DNA from: Ruminococcus sp.
GTDB taxonomy: Bacteria > Bacillota > Clostridia > Oscillospirales > Ruminococcaceae
NCBI GenBank assembly: GCA_017961625.1
Contig: JAGCWY010000142.1
Location: 62,001-126,000 of the forward strand
DNA: 64,000 nucleotides
Reading direction: 5' to 3'
Part shown: piece after piece, positions 59,721 through 64,000 of the stretch
Position numbering within the stretch: the first letter of the stretch is position 1
How the letters are laid out: each line of letters starts with the position of its first letter
Program-made: the position numbers and the translations under genes
The notes under the pieces: model-generated
What the model saw: only the letters and a program-made list of their open reading frames with translations
The model's database searches: none
Told to the model about the DNA's origin: nothing

Positions 59721-60659
59721 ATGAAAGCAAGATTTCACCTGCCGGGTATTTACACCCATTTCAAGTTCAATATGATATTCGCAACTGTTCTTGAACAGTT
59801 CCCGCAGTACTTCCGCGATATCGAGATAGCCTCGGTGTACGGCGCTTTCCCTCAGTCCATATGGAACGGCGGACGTACTCAGGAGGGTCTCTGCGACAAG
59901 CATTATGTGAAAATGGTGCTAAAAGCCTTCAACGACAAGGGCATACCCGTAAGATTCACTTTCACCAATCCGGCTCTCGAAAAGAAGCACCTGAACGACA
60001 AGTTCTGCAATATGGTGCTCAGCCTCGCAAATAACGGGCTCAACGAGGTAATAGTGGTATCGCCCCTTCTTGAGGACTATATCCGCAGCAACTATCCAGG
60101 CTTCAAGCTAACCAGCTCTACCTGCAAGCGCCTCGACGACGCCGAAAGGCTCTCTGCAGAGCTTGAAAAGGACTACAGCATAGTAGTGGTGGACTACGAC
60201 CTGAACAATAAGTTCGATATACTCGAAAAGCTTCCTCACAAAGACAAGTGCGAGTTTCTCGTGAACTCTAACTGTCGCCCTGCCTGTCCCGATAGAGCGC
60301 AGCATTACTACAACGTAGGAGTGCAGCAGATAAATTATGCCAACCATATAAGGAAATACCCGGACAAACCCTACGACCCGATAGTTTTCGGGGACGGAAA
60401 GAATCAGAACTGTCCCTTCTTCACAAGGAACATATTTGACGTCCGGGAACTCAGCACCAACATAAAGCCAAGTGATATATGGGACAAGTATCTGCCTATA
60501 GGCTTTAACCAGTTTAAGATAGAGGGCAGGACAGCATGGTTGTTCAACCTTATAGAGACTTACGTATACTATATGGCTAAACCGGAATTTGCAGACAAGG
60601 CGCGTTATACTCTCATTGACTTCTGCAACGCAAACGACGTGATCACAGTAAATGAATAA
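59721..60659 (+). CDS. U32-like TIM-barrel protein, copy 4 of 4
   Basis: 312 residues, 11 bases after copy 3. The most diverged copy: RFHLPGIYTHF start, ASVYGAFPQSIWNGGR, KLTSSTCKRLDD (Cys135), VVVDYDLNNKFD, NSNCRPAC (C-x3-C), QNCPFFTRN and FNQFKIEGRT. The HISPDD segment of copies 1-3 is NIKPSD here. Retention of all four cysteines and the FKIEGR motif argues that it is functional. The next gene starts 12 bases later. Confidence 0.75.
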   Translation: MKARFHLPGIYTHFKFNMIFATVLEQFPQYFRDIEIASVYGAFPQSIWNGGRTQEGLCDKHYVKMVLKAFNDKGIPVRFTFTNPALEKKHLNDKFCNMVLSLANNGLNEVIVVSPLLEDYIRSNYPGFKLTSSTCKRLDDAERLSAELEKDYSIVVVDYDLNNKFDILEKLPHKDKCEFLVNSNCRPACPDRAQHYYNVGVQQINYANHIRKYPDKPYDPIVFGDGKNQNCPFFTRNIFDVRELSTNIKPSDIWDKYLPIGFNQFKIEGRTAWLFNLIETYVYYMAKPEFADKARYTLIDFCNANDVITVNE

Positions 60660-60671
60660 AGGAGATAGCAA

Positions 60672-62186
60672 ATGAAGATAGCAGCTGTTTTCAGCGATAA
60701 TATGGTGCTTCAGCGCAATAAGCCGATACGTGTTTTCGGCACCTGCACCAACAGAGATAAGATTATAACAGTAAGCATACCCGAGCTTGACAGCTCCGCA
60801 AGAGCTGTAATAAAGGATGGGAAATGGGAGGCTGTACTTCCACCGAGAAGAGAGCTGGGCTCATGCACTCTTACAGTGACCTGCGGCGCAGTAAAGAAGA
60901 TATTCAACAACGTTGCCATAGGTGAGGTGTGGCTTGCTGGAGGTCAGTCCAACATGGAGTTCGAACTCCGCGATGATCGCAGAGGCGCTGCCGCTCTTGC
61001 AGGCTGCAGCGGTGAAAACGTAAGATACTATTATACTCCCAAATGCTCAATGGCAAATGAGGAACTTGCCGCATTAGAGAAGAAGTCCTGCTGGATGCTG
61101 CCCTCTCCTGACAATTCCCGTGCATGGTCGGCGGTGGCATACTACTTCGCAAAGGAGCTCAGCCGCAGACTGGGCGTTACCGTCGGTATCATAGGCTGCA
61201 ACTGGGGCGGCACTCCAGCCTCTGCATGGATGAGCCGCGAGTATCTCAGCTATGACACCCGCCTGCAACCTTACCTTGACGACTACGACAACGAGATTGA
61301 AGGTAAGACTGATGAGCAGATGATAGCTGAATATGACGCTTATTCAGAAAGGCAGTTGAAATGGAACAGTGCCACAGAGGAATACGTTGCCGCTCATCCA
61401 AATGCAAAGTGGAACGAGGTCATAGCTAAATACGGCGATAATCCATATCCCGGTCCGCTAAATATAAAGAATCCCCTGCGTCCTGGCGGACTGTATGGGA
61501 CTATGCTTAGTCATATAGCACCCTATACTCTTGCAGGCGTGCTGTGGTATCAAGGAGAAGCAGATGACTGTCGTCCCCATACCTACGAAGCTCTCCTCAA
61601 GGCTATGATAGAGAACTGGAGACACGACTGGCACGACGCAGAACTGCCCTTCATGATAGTGCAGCTGCCTATGTTCAGATATGAAGCCGATCCCGATACA
61701 AAGAGCTGGGCTTATATCAGGGAAGCGCAGGAGAATGTCTTCCGCACCGTAAAAAATACAGGTCTTGCTGTAGCTCTCGACTGCGGCGAATTCAACAATA
61801 TCCATCCGACGGACAAGTCTCAGATAGGCCACAGGCTATATCTTCAGGCTATGAATGTGGTGTACGGCATACTCGGTGACAGCGATACCCTTCCGCCTAT
61901 GTACGAAAGCTATGAGGTCATGGGCAATACCATGATAATATACCTCACCAACTGTGAAAGGGGGCTCTGCGGCACCGACGAGCACTGCCTTGAAGGCTTC
62001 GAGATAGCAGGCTCAGATGGTGTATACTATCCTGCCGAGGCAAAGGTAAGGATACCCTATATTGAACTCCGCAGCGACAAGGTCAAATCTCCAGCCGCAG
62101 CTCGATTCAAGTGGACAAATTACGCAGAGGTCGGTCTTTTCGGCATAAACGAGCTGCCGCTGCCGCCTTTCCGCACAGATAAATAA
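60672..62186 (+). CDS. Sialate O-acetylesterase-like SGNH hydrolase (cytoplasmic)
   Basis: A 504-residue SASA-family carbohydrate esterase. N-terminal beta domain starts FSDNMVLQRNKPIRVFG; the nucleophile block GEVWLAGGQSNMEF (Ser), GCNWGGTPASAWM, LWYQGEAD and the His block NNIHPTDKSQIGHR are all present. No signal peptide is visible, so it would act inside the cell on O-acetylated sugars or glycans that have been imported. Substrate (sialate, xylan fragments or other) is not determined. It is in the same strand series as the U32-like genes and coaX. Confidence 0.85.
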   Translation: MKIAAVFSDNMVLQRNKPIRVFGTCTNRDKIITVSIPELDSSARAVIKDGKWEAVLPPRRELGSCTLTVTCGAVKKIFNNVAIGEVWLAGGQSNMEFELRDDRRGAAALAGCSGENVRYYYTPKCSMANEELAALEKKSCWMLPSPDNSRAWSAVAYYFAKELSRRLGVTVGIIGCNWGGTPASAWMSREYLSYDTRLQPYLDDYDNEIEGKTDEQMIAEYDAYSERQLKWNSATEEYVAAHPNAKWNEVIAKYGDNPYPGPLNIKNPLRPGGLYGTMLSHIAPYTLAGVLWYQGEADDCRPHTYEALLKAMIENWRHDWHDAELPFMIVQLPMFRYEADPDTKSWAYIREAQENVFRTVKNTGLAVALDCGEFNNIHPTDKSQIGHRLYLQAMNVVYGILGDSDTLPPMYESYEVMGNTMIIYLTNCERGLCGTDEHCLEGFEIAGSDGVYYPAEAKVRIPYIELRSDKVKSPAAARFKWTNYAEVGLFGINELPLPPFRTDK

Positions 62187-62201
62187 TACAGGAGGATCAT
62201 T

Positions 62202-62972
62202 ATGCTTTTAGCAGTAGATATCGGTAACACAAACATTGTTTTCGGCTGCGTTGACGACAGGGACGAAGTAGTGCTCTTCGAACGCATAAGCACAGACCAT
62301 AATGCCACAGCTGCAGAATACGCTGTTCTCATAAAGACTATCCTCGAAATGAACAGCTTCAACATCTCAGACATAGACGACTCTATAATGTCATCGGTAG
62401 TTCCGTCAGTGACCAATACCGTAAAGGAAGCGATAAAAAAACTGTTCAGGGTCGAGGTCATGATGGCAGGCCCGGGAGTAAAGACCGGTCTGAATATACT
62501 CATCGACAACCCTGCACAGCTGGGAAGCGACCAGGCTGTGGACGCTGTTGCAGCCATAAATCAGTATCCTGCTCCGCTCATCATAATAGATATGGGTACT
62601 GCAACAACTCTTTCCGTTGTTGATAGCAAGAAGAACTACCGCGGAGGCGTGATACTCACAGGCATGAAGGTCTCCGCTGACGCTCTTACTGCAAGGACAG
62701 CTCAGCTTCCGAAAATAAATTTTGAGGTGCCCCCTCATGTTATCGGCACAAACACTATCGACTGCCTGAAAAGTGGTATACTATACTCCAATGCCAGCGC
62801 TCTTGACGGAATCATAGACCGCATGGAGGAGGAGTTGGGCGAGAAGTGTACCGTCGTAGCCACAGGCGGTCTCTCGGAGCTCGTAGTGCCTCTATGCAGG
62901 CGAGAGATAATCCTCGACAACAACCTGCTCATAAAGGGACTTGCCATTATTTACAGGAAAAATAAGAAATAA
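62202..62972 (+). CDS. coaX: Type III pantothenate kinase
   Basis: First enzyme of coenzyme A synthesis, type III (CoA-insensitive, ASKHA fold). 256 residues: LLAVDIGNTNIVFG nucleotide loop, SSVVPSVTNTV, AGPGVKTGLNI, GSDQAVDAVAAI, IIDMGTATTLSVV and GGVILTGM, VVATGGLSELV. AGGAGG site 8 bases upstream. It follows the esterase by 15 bases. Confidence 0.93.
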   Translation: MLLAVDIGNTNIVFGCVDDRDEVVLFERISTDHNATAAEYAVLIKTILEMNSFNISDIDDSIMSSVVPSVTNTVKEAIKKLFRVEVMMAGPGVKTGLNILIDNPAQLGSDQAVDAVAAINQYPAPLIIIDMGTATTLSVVDSKKNYRGGVILTGMKVSADALTARTAQLPKINFEVPPHVIGTNTIDCLKSGILYSNASALDGIIDRMEEELGEKCTVVATGGLSELVVPLCRREIILDNNLLIKGLAIIYRKNKK

Positions 62973-62977
62973 AACAA

Positions 62978-63018
62978 AAAGTCGCAGTGCTCCCCAAAAT
63001 GAGGGCTACTGCGACTTA
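62978..63018. terminator. Bidirectional terminator between coaX and the peptidase gene
   Basis: AAGTCGCAGT (62979-62988) pairs with ACTGCGACTT (63008-63017). On the minus strand the stem is followed by TTTTTGTTTT, on the plus strand by a shorter T-rich stretch. It sits between the convergent coaX and M23 genes. Confidence 0.85.
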
Positions 63019-63034
63019 TGCTTTTATATTAATA

Positions 63035-64000
63035 TCAGCTACCATTCTTGTCTCTTTCATCGTTGAAACTGTCAGCAGTATTGATGAAGAGCGCAGGGTC
63101 GAGACATATTCCGTTATGGCGCACCTCGAAATGGCAGTGTGAACCAAATGAATTACCTGTATTTCCTACAAGTCCTATTAGCTGTCCTCTTGAGACCTCC
63201 TGTCCCTCGGCAACGAGTACGGAGCTCATGTGTCCATATACGGTCTGATAGCCGTCAACGTGTCCAAGCTGCACGAAATAGCCGTAGCCGCCGGAATTCC
63301 AACCAGCAGATACCACCACGCCGTCAGCCGCCGCATATATCTCAGTGCCAGTAGAAGCGCCTATGTCCATCCCTTTATGGTTTCTGTCGCTTATAAACGG
63401 ATCACTGACGTAGCCACCGTCAACAGGCCAGCCGAACTCTCCAGAACCAGTGAGAATGGTATTCGGGCTGTCAGGTCTTGCAGCATATATGCCTATTCCT
63501 ATCTTTTCCACAACAGGCTGCCTTGTAATCTTGGTGCTTATGGTTTTTCGGGAGTACTCCTTGCCATCCACATAGGTAACCTCGATATTGCTCACCTTCT
63601 CCCCCTGTCTGCCCTTAGCGATAACGCCTCTTGTACCGGCATTCAACGAGCTGGTCTCAACCTCTATGGTCTCATAGTCGATGAAAGTAACGGGAGATAT
63701 CTCGCGAACATACTGTATAGGCAGGTAGCTTTCAGTCTCTATGACGTTTACCAGCATACCCTTGCGGCAATTAGCTGAAATATCCGGATTCATCTCCTCT
63801 AGCTTGCCGAGGTCCATATTGAACTTCTGGGCGATAGTAACGGCTGTATCATCTCTCTGAGCGATGTATACCGATTTCTTCTCCTTTGATGACGTCAGCA
63901 GCTCTATAGCCTTGTCCTCAGAAAGAACACTTTCTGCAAGATACATTCCCTTCGTGTACTCCACATCGCTCTTGTAGGAAACGTCCTTTATAACGCCGTC
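63035..64000 (-). CDS. LysM-G5-M23 peptidoglycan peptidase (partial, N-terminus outside window)
   Basis: Cell-wall metallopeptidase, C-terminal 322 residues; the frame stays open to the right edge. Order of domains: LysM (KSVYIAQRDDTAVTIAQKF...MNPDISANC), G5 (TFIDYETIEVETSS...GEKVSNIEVTYVDGKEY) and M23 endopeptidase (HKGMDIGASTGTEIYAAADG; zinc His in HCHFEVRHNG). This architecture is common in clostridial wall hydrolases. Signal or membrane part is not visible. Confidence 0.88.
   Translation of the reverse strand, partial: DGVIKDVSYKSDVEYTKGMYLAESVLSEDKAIELLTSSKEKKSVYIAQRDDTAVTIAQKFNMDLGKLEEMNPDISANCRKGMLVNVIETESYLPIQYVREISPVTFIDYETIEVETSSLNAGTRGVIAKGRQGEKVSNIEVTYVDGKEYSRKTISTKITRQPVVEKIGIGIYAARPDSPNTILTGSGEFGWPVDGGYVSDPFISDRNHKGMDIGASTGTEIYAAADGVVVSAGWNSGGYGYFVQLGHVDGYQTVYGHMSSVLVAEGQEVSRGQLIGLVGNTGNSFGSHCHFEVRHNGICLDPALFINTADSFNDERDKNGS

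Noticed and set aside
1..64000. CRISPR array, tRNA or rRNA genes, transposase or prophage
   Set aside because: No regularly spaced long repeat, no tRNA-like cloverleaf or TTCGA-type loop in the gaps, and no integrase or transposase protein was seen on reading the whole window.

Overview
The window looks like the chromosome of an anaerobic, low-to-mid-GC Gram-positive clostridial bacterium, most likely Ruminococcus or a close Oscillospiraceae relative. Reasons: strong AAGGAGG-type ribosome sites; TTGACA-17-TATAAT promoters; a tRNA-Leu T-box in front of leuA; clostridial gene neighbourhoods (recA-recX-rimO-pgsA, prmC-DUF1385); sporulation-family genes (spoIVB, spoIID); and hydE, the [FeFe]-hydrogenase maturase of an H2-producing fermenter. 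No tRNA, rRNA, CRISPR array, transposase or phage gene was seen. The genus is an inference from gene content.

Layout. (1) 1-11.5 kb, minus strand: DtxR-type regulator (cut by the edge), pgsA, rimO, recX, recA, a phosphoesterase, prmC, DUF1385 protein, a histidine kinase/response regulator pair, a lipoprotein with calcium-site-like motifs, and citrate synthase. (2) 11.6-20.4 kb, plus: a SpoIID-type protein, then a polysaccharide operon with a priming sugar transferase, ManC, GDP-mannose dehydratase, two GT4 glycosyltransferases and a reductase; together these predict GDP-D-rhamnose synthesis and use. (3) 20.4-27.2 kb: F1Fo ATP synthase operon with two tandem atpE copies encoding the same protein and a delta-alpha fusion (atpH-atpA). 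(4) 27.3-33.9 kb: secD-secF, then an FHA protein, a PP2C-type phosphatase gene broken by an in-frame TAG, and three membrane proteins. (5) 34-40.2 kb: purB; rimM and trmD separated by two membrane-protein genes, with a paralogue of one just upstream; ptsH. (6) 40.3-44.5 kb: spoIVB (minus), birA, and an AIM24 / mini membrane protein / zinc-ribbon trio. (7) 44.5-53 kb: branched-chain amino acid operon under a leucine T-box (leuA, ilvB, ilvN, leuC, leuD, leuB), split by two unrelated genes and a heptamer repeat. (8) 53-64 kb: lipoprotein, RidA, SdpI-like protein, then nadA-hydE followed by four tandem U32-like proteins, a cytoplasmic SGNH esterase and coaX, and convergently a LysM-G5-M23 peptidase running off the right edge.

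The most interesting items are the four-gene U32-like array behind nadA-hydE, which has an altered but conserved cysteine pattern suggestive of an Fe-S cluster; the delta-alpha ATP synthase fusion, which conflicts with the 1:3 delta:alpha stoichiometry; the two atpE copies that differ only at silent sites; and the amber-interrupted PP2C gene. All homology calls are from reading motifs by eye; no database search was run.
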